From NCBI GenBank assembly GCA_002372815.1, contig DFIR01000077.1, positions 1 through 12,154 of the forward strand: 12,154 bases of DNA, given 5' to 3'. Under the pieces are notes generated by a model. It saw only the letters and a list, made by a program, of their open reading frames with translations. It made no database searches and was not told the origin of the DNA. Of this stretch, positions 1-8,400 are shown piece after piece; position 1 is the first letter of the stretch, and each line of letters begins with the position of its first letter. The stretch is from Lachnospiraceae bacterium UBA3692 (GTDB lineage Bacteria > Bacillota > Clostridia > Lachnospirales > Lachnospiraceae). Both the position numbers and the translations under genes were made by a program.

Positions 1-1484
1 ACCTTGAAGTCCATGTCGCCGAAGAAGTCCTCGAGGCCCTGGATATCGGTCAGGAGCACGAAATCCTCATCGGTGTCGCCCGTGACAAGGCCGCAGGAGA
101 TACCGGCGACCTGCTTCTTCAGCGGGACGCCTGCTGCCATCAGAGCCATGCAGGAAGCGCAGGTGGAAGCCATGGACGTGGAGCCGTTGGACTCGAAGGT
201 CTCGGAGACCGCACGGATCGCGTAAGGGAACTCATCCACAGAGGGAAGAACGGGCAGCAGGGCTCTCTCGGCGAGGGCGCCGTGGCCGATCTCTCTGCGT
301 CCCGGGCCGCGGGAGACCTTGGTCTCGCCTACGGAGTAGGCCGGGAAGTTGTAGTGGTGGACATATCTCTTCTCCGTGACGTTCGGATCGAGGCCCTCGA
401 CGCGCTGTGCTTCGGAGAGCGGCGCAAGGGTGACGACGTCGCAGATCTGGGTCTGTCCGCGGGTGAACATGGCGCTGCCGTGCACGCGCGGGATGATGTC
501 GACTTCCGCGGCAAGAGGACGGATCTCGTCGATCTTTCTGCCGTCGGGACGCTTGTGGTCCTTCAGGATCATCTTGCGGATGGTCTTCTTCTCGTACTGG
601 TAGACAGCCTCGTCGAGGATCGCCAGCCACTCGGGCTTCTCGGCGAACGCCTCTTTCAGCTTCTCCTTGTAGGCAGCCACGTTGTTCTCACGGACCTGCT
701 TGTCATCCGTGAAGACCGCCTCTTCCATCTCTGCCGGCGGCACGATCTCGCGGATCGCCGCGAAGAGCTCCTCCGGGATGGCGCAGCTGACATACTCTCT
801 CTTCGGCTTGCCGCACTCGGCGACGATGCCGTTGATGAACTCGATGATCTTCTTGTTGACCGCGTCCGCCTCATAGATGTAGCGGATCATGTCGGCCTCC
901 GGCACCTCGTTCGCGCCGGCTTCGATCATGATCACCTTGTCCGCCGTGGAGGCGACGGTGAGCTTCAGGTCGCCCTTCGCCCACTGCTCCTGGCTGGGGT
1001 TGATGATCATCTCGCCGTCCACAAGGCCGACCTGCGTCGCTGCGCAGGGACCCGCGAACGGGATATCGGAGATGGAAGTCGCCAGAGACGCGCCGATCAT
1101 GGCGACGAGCTCCGGACGGCATGCGGGATCCACGCTCATGACCATGGCCTCGAGCGTGACGTCATTGCGCATGTCCTTGGGGAACAGCGGACGCATCGGA
1201 CGGTCGATGACACGGCTCGTGAGGATCGCGTTCTCGCTGGGCCTTCCTTCTCTCTTGTTGAAACCGCCGGGGATCTTGCCGACCGCGTAGAACTTCTCGC
1301 TGTATTCAACGCTCAGCGGGAAGAAATCGATGCCGTCCCGCGGGGAAGCGGAAGCGGTCGCCGTGCACAGCAGCGTCGTGTCGCCGTAGTGCATGAAGGC
1401 GCAGCCGCCGGCCTGCTTGCCGACACGGCCGATATCTACGCGCAGCGGCCTTCCGGCCAGTTCCATCTCGTAAGTTTTGTACAT
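1..1484 (-). CDS. pnp: Polyribonucleotide nucleotidyltransferase (PNPase), 3' end beyond window
   Basis: Phosphorolytic 3'-to-5' exoribonuclease of cytoplasmic mRNA turnover. Only the first 494 codons are present; the family is about 700 residues, so the rest of the second RNase PH core and the KH and S1 RNA-binding domains lie beyond the left edge. Visible are the first RNase PH domain (roughly residues 1-140, with FNKREGRPSE just after P72), the helical linker (about 150-310), and the second RNase PH domain up to the catalytic GDMDFK motif. D486, D492 and K494 fall where I recall the E. coli metal-binding and catalytic residues. The ATG at 1484 follows AAGGAAAG at good spacing, and the N-terminus MYKTYEMELAGRPL is typical. 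It is the last visible gene of the run, downstream of rpsO as in most bacteria. The reading frame is intact. Confidence 0.97.
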   Translation of the reverse strand, partial: MYKTYEMELAGRPLRVDIGRVGKQAGGCAFMHYGDTTLLCTATASASPRDGIDFFPLSVEYSEKFYAVGKIPGGFNKREGRPSENAILTSRVIDRPMRPLFPKDMRNDVTLEAMVMSVDPACRPELVAMIGASLATSISDIPFAGPCAATQVGLVDGEMIINPSQEQWAKGDLKLTVASTADKVIMIEAGANEVPEADMIRYIYEADAVNKKIIEFINGIVAECGKPKREYVSCAIPEELFAAIREIVPPAEMEEAVFTDDKQVRENNVAAYKEKLKEAFAEKPEWLAILDEAVYQYEKKTIRKMILKDHKRPDGRKIDEIRPLAAEVDIIPRVHGSAMFTRGQTQICDVVTLAPLSEAQRVEGLDPNVTEKRYVHHYNFPAYSVGETKVSRGPGRREIGHGALAERALLPVLPSVDEFPYAIRAVSETFESNGSTSMASTCASCMALMAAGVPLKKQVAGISCGLVTGDTDEDFVLLTDIQGLEDFFGDMDFK

Positions 1485-1517
1485 GTTCTTTCCTTGCCTC
1501 TTCTCTTTCTTCTTCTT

Positions 1518-1556
1518 CGATCCGTCTCTTTAGTCTTATCTTCCGATCCGTCTCTT
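1518..1556 (-). repeat. Two 13-bp direct repeats in the pnp leader
   Basis: The 13-mer CGATCCGTCTCTT occurs at 1518-1530 and again at 1544-1556 with no mismatch, between the rpsO-pnp hairpin and the pnp start. In the transcript each copy carries GAGACGG. The same heptamer is in the 5' arm of the upstream hairpin (1625-1632), so each copy could pair with that hairpin's 3' arm over 7 bp. The repeats are seen directly; any role is inference. Confidence 0.6.
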
Positions 1557-1596
1557 CTTCTGTTTCCTGCTGAAGCTTTTACTCTCTGACGCAACA

Positions 1597-1632
1597 GAGA
1601 CGGCTGAACCGCAATGCGGTGATCGCCGTCTC
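1597..1632 (-). promoter_or_regulatory. Nested hairpin in the rpsO-pnp intergenic region
   Basis: Arms GAGACGGC (1597-1604) and GCCGTCTC (1625-1632) are perfectly complementary. They enclose ACCGC-AAT-GCGGT (1608-1620), giving a 13-bp stem with one internal loop. No U-run follows in the transcript direction, so it is unlikely to be an ordinary terminator. In E. coli the rpsO-pnp interval carries a terminator and an RNase III-cleaved hairpin used for PNPase autoregulation. A comparable processing or decay-control role here is inference. Confidence 0.6.
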
Positions 1633-1651
1633 GATGATTGCTGTATTCAGA

Positions 1652-1918
1652 TCACTTTCTGATACCCAGCTGCTCGATGAGTGTACGATAGCGGGTGATG
1701 TCGGTCTTCTTGAGGTAGTCAAGAAGGCCTCTGCGCTTACCGACAAGCATCAGAAGACCTCTGCCGGAGTGGTGGTCCTTCGGGTTCTTCTTGATGTGCT
1801 CGGTGAGCTCGCGGATCCTGAAAGTGAGGATCGCGATCTGGACTTCCGGCGAACCGGTGTCGCCCTCGAAGCGCTGGTACTGTTTGATAACTTCTGTCTT
1901 CTTCTCTTTGCTGATCAT
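1652..1918 (-). CDS. rpsO: 30S ribosomal protein S15
   Basis: Primary-binding protein of the 30S platform that contacts the 16S central-domain three-way junction and a 23S bridge. The product is 88 residues, the usual size, and full length. Family signatures are visible: FEGDTGSPEVQIA near residues 18-30, HIKKNPKDHHSGRGL near 41-55, and RRGLLDYLKK near 63-72. The ATG at 1918 follows AAAGGAG (1926-1932). The gene lies between ribF and pnp and has its own good promoter overlapping the ribF stop. It can therefore be made both from the long superoperon transcript and independently, together with pnp. Confidence 0.98.
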   Translation of the reverse strand: MISKEKKTEVIKQYQRFEGDTGSPEVQIAILTFRIRELTEHIKKNPKDHHSGRGLLMLVGKRRGLLDYLKKTDITRYRTLIEQLGIRK

Positions 1919-1941
1919 GTCTTCTCTCCTTTCGATCAGTG

Positions 1942-1991
1942 GCGGGACACCTTCCCGCTCTATGCTGCGGTGGGCCGGATACCAGGGAAGG
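1942..1991 (-). promoter_or_regulatory. rpsO 5' leader with two mutually exclusive stems
   Basis: In the transcript, GCGGGA-AGGTG-TCCCGC (1942-1958) makes a compact 6-bp hairpin about 10 nt upstream of the Shine-Dalgarno. Its GGGAAGG part (1950-1956) is also perfectly complementary to CCTTCCC (1985-1991), so the two pairings exclude each other. S15 represses its own translation through structured leaders in several bacteria, and those leaders are not conserved in sequence. The pairing potential is seen; S15 binding is inference. Confidence 0.4.
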
Positions 1992-2037
1992 GTCGGAGAC
2001 GCCGTTTCCGGAGTATCGGTACGTGCACAGCAAATGC

Positions 2038-2066
2038 ATCATATCATAACTTGTTCCGTCTGTAAA
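2038..2066 (-). promoter_or_regulatory. Sigma-A-type promoter for rpsO-pnp
   Basis: On the minus strand, TTTACA (2061-2066) is separated by exactly 17 bp from TATGAT (2038-2043), five of six consensus matches in each box. The -10 box overlaps the ribF stop codon. The expected start near 2031 gives a leader of about 112 nt before rpsO. A second TATGAT lies 5 nt upstream (2043-2048) but has worse spacing. Position ahead of rpsO matches known internal promoters of this cluster in other bacteria. Confidence 0.65.
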
Positions 2067-2995
2067 CAGGGAAAATCGCGGCGAAACAGGTCCTCTCCCG
2101 CCCGGATATCGGCCTCCATGGCGGCCTTCAGTTCCTCCAGGCTGCCGAAACGCTTTTCGGGCCGGCGGAAGTGCAGCAGGTCCGTCTGCGCGCTCTTTCC
2201 GTACAGGTCGCCGGAGAATCCGAACAGGTGGGTCTCCGCAGTGATCGTGCCGTCGCCGGACACGGTGGGGCGCACGCCGATGTTGGTCATACCGGGGAAG
2301 GCGGTCCCGTCCACCGTGACGATCGAATAGTAGACGCCGCGGGGCGGCAGGAGCTTCTCTGTCTCCGGGACCTGGTTGATGGTGGGGATGCCGATCGTGC
2401 GGCCGAGCTCCCTGCCGTGCCGGACGGTCCCCAGGATGCTGTAAGGCCTCCCGAGACACTCCTGCACCTCCTCCATCCGGCCCTCCCGCAGGAGTGCCCG
2501 GATCCTGGAGGAACTCACGACCTCCCCGCCGATCCGGAGCTTCTCGACGCACATGGTCTCAAAGCCTTCCTCCCGGCCGATCTCCTCCAGGAGCGTGTAA
2601 TCCCCGACGCCGCGCCGTCCGTAAGAGAGGTCCGGACCGGCTGCGATGAACCGCGCGTTCATCTGTTCCTGCAGGATCTCCCGCACGAACAGCTCCGGCA
2701 GCGTATCCGCCGTCTCCCGGTCGAAGGGGTATTCGATCAGGTAGTCGATCCCCAGTTCGCTGAAGATCCTTCTTTTCTCCTCCTGGGTCGTCACGGAATA
2801 TCCGTCGCCAAATCCGAAGAAGGTCTCCGGGGCCGGCGTAAATGTCAGGATCGCGGCGCAGAGGCCCTGCGCCTTTCTGGCGAGCAGTTCCCCTATCAGT
2901 TTCCTGTGCCCGCGGTGCACGCCGTCAAATTTGCCGATGGCCACGGCGGCCGGAGGCAGCTGGTTGAATTCTTTTGTACCGGAAATGATCTGCAC
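2039..2995 (-). CDS. ribF: Bifunctional riboflavin kinase / FAD synthetase
   Basis: Makes FMN from riboflavin and then FAD from FMN, in the cytoplasm. The N-terminal adenylyltransferase domain carries GKFDGVHRGH at residues 21-30 and the nucleotide-binding VSSSRIR motif. The C-terminal kinase domain carries the PTxN motif as PTIN (T205, N207), where PTAN is usual, then NIGVRPTV and the ETHLFGFSGDLYG block. Length is 318 residues, normal for the family. I chose the GTG at 2995 because AAAGGAG sits just upstream and VQIISGTKEFN resembles known N-termini. An upstream extension to 3088 is in frame but overlaps the end of truB. The start lies 4 nt after the truB stop, with its Shine-Dalgarno inside truB, which suggests translational coupling. 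Confidence 0.96.
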   Translation of the reverse strand: MQIISGTKEFNQLPPAAVAIGKFDGVHRGHRKLIGELLARKAQGLCAAILTFTPAPETFFGFGDGYSVTTQEEKRRIFSELGIDYLIEYPFDRETADTLPELFVREILQEQMNARFIAAGPDLSYGRRGVGDYTLLEEIGREEGFETMCVEKLRIGGEVVSSSRIRALLREGRMEEVQECLGRPYSILGTVRHGRELGRTIGIPTINQVPETEKLLPPRGVYYSIVTVDGTAFPGMTNIGVRPTVSGDGTITAETHLFGFSGDLYGKSAQTDLLHFRRPEKRFGSLEELKAAMEADIRAGEDLFRRDFPCLQTEQVMI

Positions 2996-2999
2996 TTCT

Positions 3000-3935
3000 C
3001 TACTCCTTTGGCAGGAACATCTGTACCGGGACCAGCTTCCCGCTGTCATCCCACTGATAGACCGCGTAAAAAACACCTTCCGCCCCATAGACGCGCGCGC
3101 GGGTGCCGGGCGCCCCCGCCGGCCGCTCCCCGTTCTCCCCCGTCACCTGGTCGGGAAAGAGCGCGTTGCCGTTGCGGAGATATTTCATGGCGTCCTCCGC
3201 GGCAGTCACCGCGGGCGCCTCCGCGAAGAAAGCATCCACAGGAATGACCGCCTCCCGGACCAGCTCCGGATCCGTCCGCATCCTCTCCTCGAGCTCCCCG
3301 AGGCGCAGCGCCTCTTCGATCCCGAAGATCCCGACGCGCGTCCGCAGGAGGGACTCCATGGCGGCGCCTGTCCCCAGCTGCTCCCCGATATCCCTGCAGA
3401 GGGAACGGATATAGGTGCCCTTCGAGCAGGTCACCGTCATCCGCACCAGGGGCAGCGACACCTCCGTCACTTCGATCGCGAGGATCCGCACGTTTCTGGG
3501 CTTCCGTTCGACCGTGCGGCCCGCACGGGCCAGCTCATACAGCTTCTTCCCGCCGACCTTGATGGCGGAATACATGGGCGGGATCTGCGCGTAGTCGCCG
3601 GCGAAGCTCTGCACGGTCTCCCGCAGGGCCTCCTCCGTGACGCGCCGCCGCACCTCGCCGCCGGACATCTCCGTGAGGATCTGCCCGGTCATGTCCTCCG
3701 TGTCGGTCGTCACGCCCAGCCGCATCACTGTCTCGTAGACTTTGTCCCGGTCCGCGATGTGGTCGCACAGCTTCGTCGCGCTGCCCAGGCAGACCGGCAG
3801 GACGCCCTCCGCGGCCGGATCGAGCGTCCCCGTATGTCCGATCCTGCGCATGTGCAGGATCCCGCGGAGCTTCGCCACGACATCCGCCGACGTGTAGCCC
3901 GGCTCCTTGCGGATATTCAGCATTCCGTTATACAT
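3000..3935 (-). CDS. truB: tRNA pseudouridine(55) synthase
   Basis: Converts U55 of the T-loop of most tRNAs to pseudouridine. The 311-residue product has the catalytic motif GHTGTLDP with the nucleophile at D39, then KVYETVMRLGVTTDTEDMTG, PPMYSAIKVGGKKLYELAR, and CSKGTYIRSLCRDIG with the conserved arginine. The C-terminal part (from about residue 250) fits a PUA-like RNA-binding extension. The ATG at 3935 follows GAGGAG (3941-3946), which overlaps the nrnA stop codon, so coupling to nrnA is likely. Met5 is a possible alternative start, but its spacing to the Shine-Dalgarno is poorer. The position after rbfA and before ribF matches Firmicutes gene order. Confidence 0.97.
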   Translation of the reverse strand: MYNGMLNIRKEPGYTSADVVAKLRGILHMRRIGHTGTLDPAAEGVLPVCLGSATKLCDHIADRDKVYETVMRLGVTTDTEDMTGQILTEMSGGEVRRRVTEEALRETVQSFAGDYAQIPPMYSAIKVGGKKLYELARAGRTVERKPRNVRILAIEVTEVSLPLVRMTVTCSKGTYIRSLCRDIGEQLGTGAAMESLLRTRVGIFGIEEALRLGELEERMRTDPELVREAVIPVDAFFAEAPAVTAAEDAMKYLRNGNALFPDQVTGENGERPAGAPGTRARVYGAEGVFYAVYQWDDSGKLVPVQMFLPKE

Positions 3936-3944
3936 AAATGCTCC

Positions 3945-4925
3945 TCAGATCCGCGGCACGGCGCTCTCCAGCTGCATCGCCGCGAGGCACTCCATCTCCA
4001 GGAGGATGTCCTCCGCGTCGCCGCTGACCGTACAGCCCGCGGCTCTCTGATGGCCGCCTCCGCCGAACTGCGCCGCGATCACGGACACGTCGGTGATGCC
4101 GTTGGAACGAAGGCTGCACCGCCAGTTCCCGTCCGCGGTCTCGCTCGCGAGGATCGCGCAGTCCGCGCCCCGCGTGAGGGCCATCTGGGCGCTGATCCCG
4201 TCCACGTCCGCCTCCGTGGCGCCGCAGGCCTCTCTCTGTGCCGCCGACAGCATGCACGTGATCAGTCTGCCGCCGAGACGGCTCTGGGCGGACATGAGGG
4301 CGGCCCCCATGACCTTATTGCGGGCAAAAGACTTCACATAGAAGACATCCCGCACGATGGACGCGTGGTCGAAATCATGCTCCAGAAGCGCGGCGGCGAT
4401 CCGGTGCGTCTCCGGAGATGTGGAGGAATACCGGAAGACCCCGGTGTCCGTCACGATCCCGACATAGAGAGAGACCGCGATGTCCCGGTCGATCTGCGCT
4501 GGATCCATGAGGGTATAGAGCACCTCGCAGGCGCTGCCCGCGGCGGGGTCGATGACATTGACCATGCCGCCGCCCCGGTTGCTGATGTGGTGGTCGATAT
4601 TGGCGGTCCTCCCCGCGCTGTCGAACAGGTCCCGGAAGCAGCCGAGTCTCTCCGGCGCCGTGTCGACGCAGAGGAAGAGGTCATACTGATCGCGCGCCGC
4701 GGCGCGGTCCGTCAGGATGCGCTCCGTATAAGGAATGTTCCCGACCAGTTCTTCCGGCACGGACTCCAGGAGGATGTCCGCCTTCAGCTGCGGGCAGGCC
4801 TTCTCCAGATACAGGGCGGCTGCCATGCAGCATCCCACGCAGTCCCCGTCCGGGCGCACATGCCCGCTGACGGCCACGGTCCGCGCATCCCCCGCGATCC
4901 GGATCAGATCGGCCGCCGCGCTCAC
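3945..4925 (-). CDS. nrnA: DHH-family phosphoesterase, NrnA-like oligoribonuclease / pAp phosphatase
   Basis: Likely degrades 2-5-nt RNA leftovers to mononucleotides and may hydrolyse 3',5'-pAp, completing the RNA decay that PNPase begins. The DHH domain shows HVRPDGDCVG (from H22; metal ligands D26 and D28), D88 in CVDTAPERL, and the DHH triad at 111-113. The DHHA1 domain ends with GGGGHQRAAG at 288-297. Length is 326 residues, as expected. The start is GTG at 4925, overlapping the rbfA stop as GTGA, preceded by GAGGAGGAAGC inside rbfA. In Bacillus subtilis the comparable cluster has ylxP before rbfA and no nrnA; insertion of nrnA between rbfA and truB is common in other Firmicutes. Substrate range is inferred from family. 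Confidence 0.92.
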   Translation of the reverse strand: MSAAADLIRIAGDARTVAVSGHVRPDGDCVGCCMAAALYLEKACPQLKADILLESVPEELVGNIPYTERILTDRAAARDQYDLFLCVDTAPERLGCFRDLFDSAGRTANIDHHISNRGGGMVNVIDPAAGSACEVLYTLMDPAQIDRDIAVSLYVGIVTDTGVFRYSSTSPETHRIAAALLEHDFDHASIVRDVFYVKSFARNKVMGAALMSAQSRLGGRLITCMLSAAQREACGATEADVDGISAQMALTRGADCAILASETADGNWRCSLRSNGITDVSVIAAQFGGGGHQRAAGCTVSGDAEDILLEMECLAAMQLESAVPRI

Positions 4926-5323
4926 GCTTCCTCCTCAGGCTCGGGGCCCCGCTGTTCCTGCGCCATCCTGTCGATGGCCGTCACCTCGTCGATCCTGTGC
5001 GACATGGCGACGCCGTACGCAATGGAATCATCCGCGATGAAGCGGATCTCCGGCGTGTGACGCAGGTTGACGCGCCTCGCCAGCTCCCCCCGGAGAAAAC
5101 CGGAGGCACTCGCAAGCCCTTCCATCGTCTGCTGCGTGTCCTCCGGCTTGCCGTAGACACTGATCCACGCGCGGCAGGACTTGAGGTCCGGCGCGACTTC
5201 CACGTTCGTGACGCTCGTAAGCGGACTGATCCGCGGATCTTTCAGGCCGCCGCGGATGATCTCGCTGAGTGCTCTCTGCACTTCTTCATTGATGCGGCGG
5301 TTCTTCACACTGTTTTTTCTCAT
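4922..5323 (-). CDS. rbfA: 30S ribosome-binding factor A
   Basis: Small KH-like protein needed for late 16S 5'-end maturation of the 30S subunit, including cold adaptation in E. coli. The 133-residue product shows NRRINEEVQRALSEIIRGGLKDPRI, the VTNVEVAPDLKSCRAWISVYG strand-helix core, and the LRHTPEIRFIADDS segment followed by RIDEV. A short acidic tail (QRGPEPEEEA) ends the protein and its codons double as the Shine-Dalgarno for nrnA. The ATG at 5323 follows AAGGTGAG at about 7 nt. A 91-nt gap with a stable hairpin separates it from infB. Confidence 0.96.
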   Translation of the reverse strand: MRKNSVKNRRINEEVQRALSEIIRGGLKDPRISPLTSVTNVEVAPDLKSCRAWISVYGKPEDTQQTMEGLASASGFLRGELARRVNLRHTPEIRFIADDSIAYGVAMSHRIDEVTAIDRMAQEQRGPEPEEEA

Positions 5324-5370
5324 ATGTTCTCACCTTAAGAGGCAGCCGATCGGCCAGTTGCTTCACGCAA

Positions 5371-5400
5371 GTGCCCGCGGCGGAGGTCCGCTGCGGGCAC
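5371..5400 (-). other. GC-rich hairpin in the infB-rbfA spacer
   Basis: GTGCCCGC (5371-5378) pairs perfectly with GCGGGCAC (5393-5400). An inner GCGG-AGGT-CCGC stem gives about 12 bp with one mismatch. No U-run follows in the transcript, so termination is unlikely. A processing site or a stability barrier between infB and rbfA is possible. The palindrome GCCGATCGGC (5345-5354) lies just downstream. Confidence 0.5.
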
Positions 5401-5414
5401 AATCTTCCGTTCAC

Positions 5415-8400
5415 TCAGGTTCTGGGCACTTCCACGAGATCATAGGCTTCCACGATATCGCCGACCTGCATCTTGTCGAATCCGTCGAAGACCAGGCCGC
5501 ACTCGAAGCCTTCCTTGACTTCCCTGGCGTCGTCCTTGAAGCGCTTCAGGGACGCGAGCTTGCCCTCGTAGATCATCTCGTCGCCTCTGCGGATCCTGCA
5601 CAGGCAGCCTCTGCGGATCACGCCGTCCGTGACATAGGAACCGGCGATGTTGCCGACGTGGGAGGCCTTGAAGAGCATGCGGACCTCGACGTGGCCGATG
5701 ACCCGCTCCTCGTAGACAGGTGCCAGCATGCCCTTGAGGGCTGCTTCCACCGCGTCGATCGCCTGGTAGATGACCTTGTAGAGACGCACATCCACGCCTT
5801 CGTGGTCCGCCAGCGCCTTGGCTGTCGCATCCGGACGGACGCCGAAGCCGATGATGACCGCGTTCGAAGCGGAGGCCAGCGTGACGTCGGATTCCGTGAT
5901 GGCGCCGACACCGCTGTGGATGACCTTGACGACGACCTCCTCGTTGGAGAGCTTGAGAAGGCTTGCCTTCAGCGCTTCCACGCTGCCCTGCACGTCCGCC
6001 TTGATGATCAGGTTGAATTCCTTCAGGTTTCCTTCCTTCATCTGGCTGAACAGGTCGTCCAGGTTCATGCGCATGCGGGTCTCTTCGAGCAGTTCCTCCT
6101 TGTGCTGCGTCTTGTAGGTGGCAGCGAAGGCTTTGGAGGACTCATTGCTCTCGTGCGCGACGAGGACCTCGCCGGCACTGGGGACATCCGAGAGGCCGAG
6201 GATCTCGACCGGCTGCGAAGGCTTCGCTTCCTTCACGCGGCGTCCCTTGTCGTCGATCATCGCGCGGACCTTGCCGGAGCAGGCGCCTGCGGAGATGAAA
6301 TCGCCCACATGGAGCGTACCCTTCTGCACCAGCACGTTCGCGACAGGGCCTCTGCCCTTGTCGAGCTTGGCCTCCAGGACGAGGCCTCTGGCGAGACGGT
6401 TCGGATTTGCTTTCAGTTCCATGACGTCCGCGGTCAGCAGGATCGTCTCGAGAAGGTCTTCGATGCCCTCTCCGGTCTTCGCGGACACCTCCGCGAATTC
6501 CGTGCTTCCGCCCCAGTCGGTGGGGATCAGATCGTATTCGGTGAGCTCCTGCTTGACCCTGTCGACGTTGGCGCCGGGCTTGTCGATCTTGTTGATCGCC
6601 ACGACGATCTCAACGCCTGCGGCCTTCGCATGGCTGATGGCTTCCTTGGTCTGCGGCATGACGCCGTCGTCCGCTGCTACGACGAGGACGGCGATATCCG
6701 TCGAATTCGCGCCGCGCATACGCATCGCGGTGAAAGCTTCATGGCCGGGCGTATCCAGGAACGTGATCGAGCGGCCGTCGATGGAGACGGTGTAGGCGCC
6801 GATCGCCTGTGTGATGCCGCCGGCTTCCTTGTCTGTGACGTTGGTCTTGCGGATCGCGTCCAGAAGGGAGGTCTTGCCGTGGTCGACGTGACCCATGACG
6901 CAGATGACGGGCGGTCTGGGGACCATGTCGTCCTCGCTGTCATCCTCTTCTTTCAGCAGCTCCTCGATGACGTCGACCTTCTCCTCTTCTTCACAGAGGA
7001 TGTCGTAATCTTCGGCGATATTGGAGGCCTGCTCGTAGTCGAGCTCGCTGTTGGGGGTCATGACCTGCCCCTTCAGGAAGAGCTTCTTGATGATCTCCGC
7101 GGGACTGATGTGCATCTTCTCCGCGAGGTCACGGAGCGTGATCTTCTCGGGGATGGTGATCATCTTGATCTGCTCTTCGACCGTCTCCTCAGGCCGCTTC
7201 TCCGGCTTGATGAAACGTCCGGGGCGGTTCTTCCTCACCGCCTCCTGCTCGTCCGTATAGATGCGGTCCTTTCTGGAGCGCTCGTCGCGGCGCTGGTTGT
7301 TCTTGCGGTTCTTGTCGTCTCTCTTCTTCTCGGAGGAGAAACCGTCCCCGCCGGGCCTGCGGCTCTTGCCCTCTCCGGACACCGGTCCGCGTCCGGGCTG
7401 GGCGCTGAACGGACGTCCGCCCTGGCTGCGTCCCTGGGAGCCGCCGAACGGGCTGCTGCCCTGTCCGCTGCGGAATCCGCCGGTCCTCGGCGCGCCTGTG
7501 CCGCGTCCGCCGGGGCCTGCAGAAGGTCTGCCGTCACGCTGCGGGCCGCCCTGGCCGCTCCTGTATCCGCCGGCAGGTCTGTCGCCGTAGCGCTGGCCGC
7601 CCTGCGGTCTTCCTTCGCCGAAGCCGGTGCGCGGTCCCCTTGCGGCGCCGCGATCCTGGCGGTCCTGACGGTCCTGGCGGTCCTGACGGTCATAAGGTCT
7701 CGCGCCGCCGGAGCGGGGCTGTGAAGACCTGTCGCCGCGGTCTGCGCGATCCGTGCGCTCGTAGCGCTCCTGGCGCTGCGGCTGCCCGGCGGGCTGTTCC
7801 GCTCTCTGCACGGAGCTCTGCTCCGCTCTTGTCTCGGTTCTCTGTTCCTGCGCCTGTGCAGGTGCCGTCTCGGGCTTCTGCTCCGCGACAGGCTGTGCGG
7901 CGGGAGCAGCTGCGGGCGCTGCAGGTGCTGCAGGTGCCGCCTCCTCTGCGGGGCGCACGGTCTCCGCTGCCTTCGGGGCTTCCGCGGGCACTTCTGCTGG
8001 CTTCTGTACAGCGGCGCTCTCGCGGACAGGGGCTGCCGCCTCTTTCTGCACTTCCGGCGCTGCCTTCACGACCGCCTCAGCGGGCTCGTTCATGACTTCT
8101 GCGGGTGCGGGAGCGGCTGCTGCCGTCTGCACTTCCTGCATGGGCTGCTCCGCCTCCGGGCGCGGTCTGCGCACCGGCTGCTGGACCGGCTTGTGATAAT
8201 CCACTTCCATCTGCGTAGGGCGCACGCTGGGCTTGATGATCCTGTGGACAGGCTGCTGCGCGGACTGCGGGCGTTCGCTGCGTCCGCCTTCCCGCCGTCT
8301 CTGGCCGCCCTGTCCCTGCTGGGAGGCGCTGTCTCCGGACCGCCCGGGTCTGCGTCCCTGGGCACCCTGATAAGAGCCGCCGCCACCGGTACTGTAGGCG

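Noticed and set aside
1597..1632. Intrinsic terminator after rpsO
   Set aside because: The stem is strong, but no U-run follows in the transcript direction.
1737..2552. 271-codon minus-strand frame spanning rpsO and ribF in another frame
   Set aside because: It overlaps two certain genes out of frame, and its sequence is Arg/Pro/Gly-rich with no motif.
2931..5060. 709-codon open frame on the plus strand across ribF, truB and nrnA
   Set aside because: Antisense shadow of three recognised genes with biased low-complexity composition. Similar shadows lie over pnp (282-1589) and ribF (2171-3247).
5181..7724. 847-codon open frame on the plus strand, antisense to infB
   Set aside because: It is a mirror of the GC-rich infB codons, has no family motifs and no ribosome site. 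The minus-strand frame is plainly IF-2.
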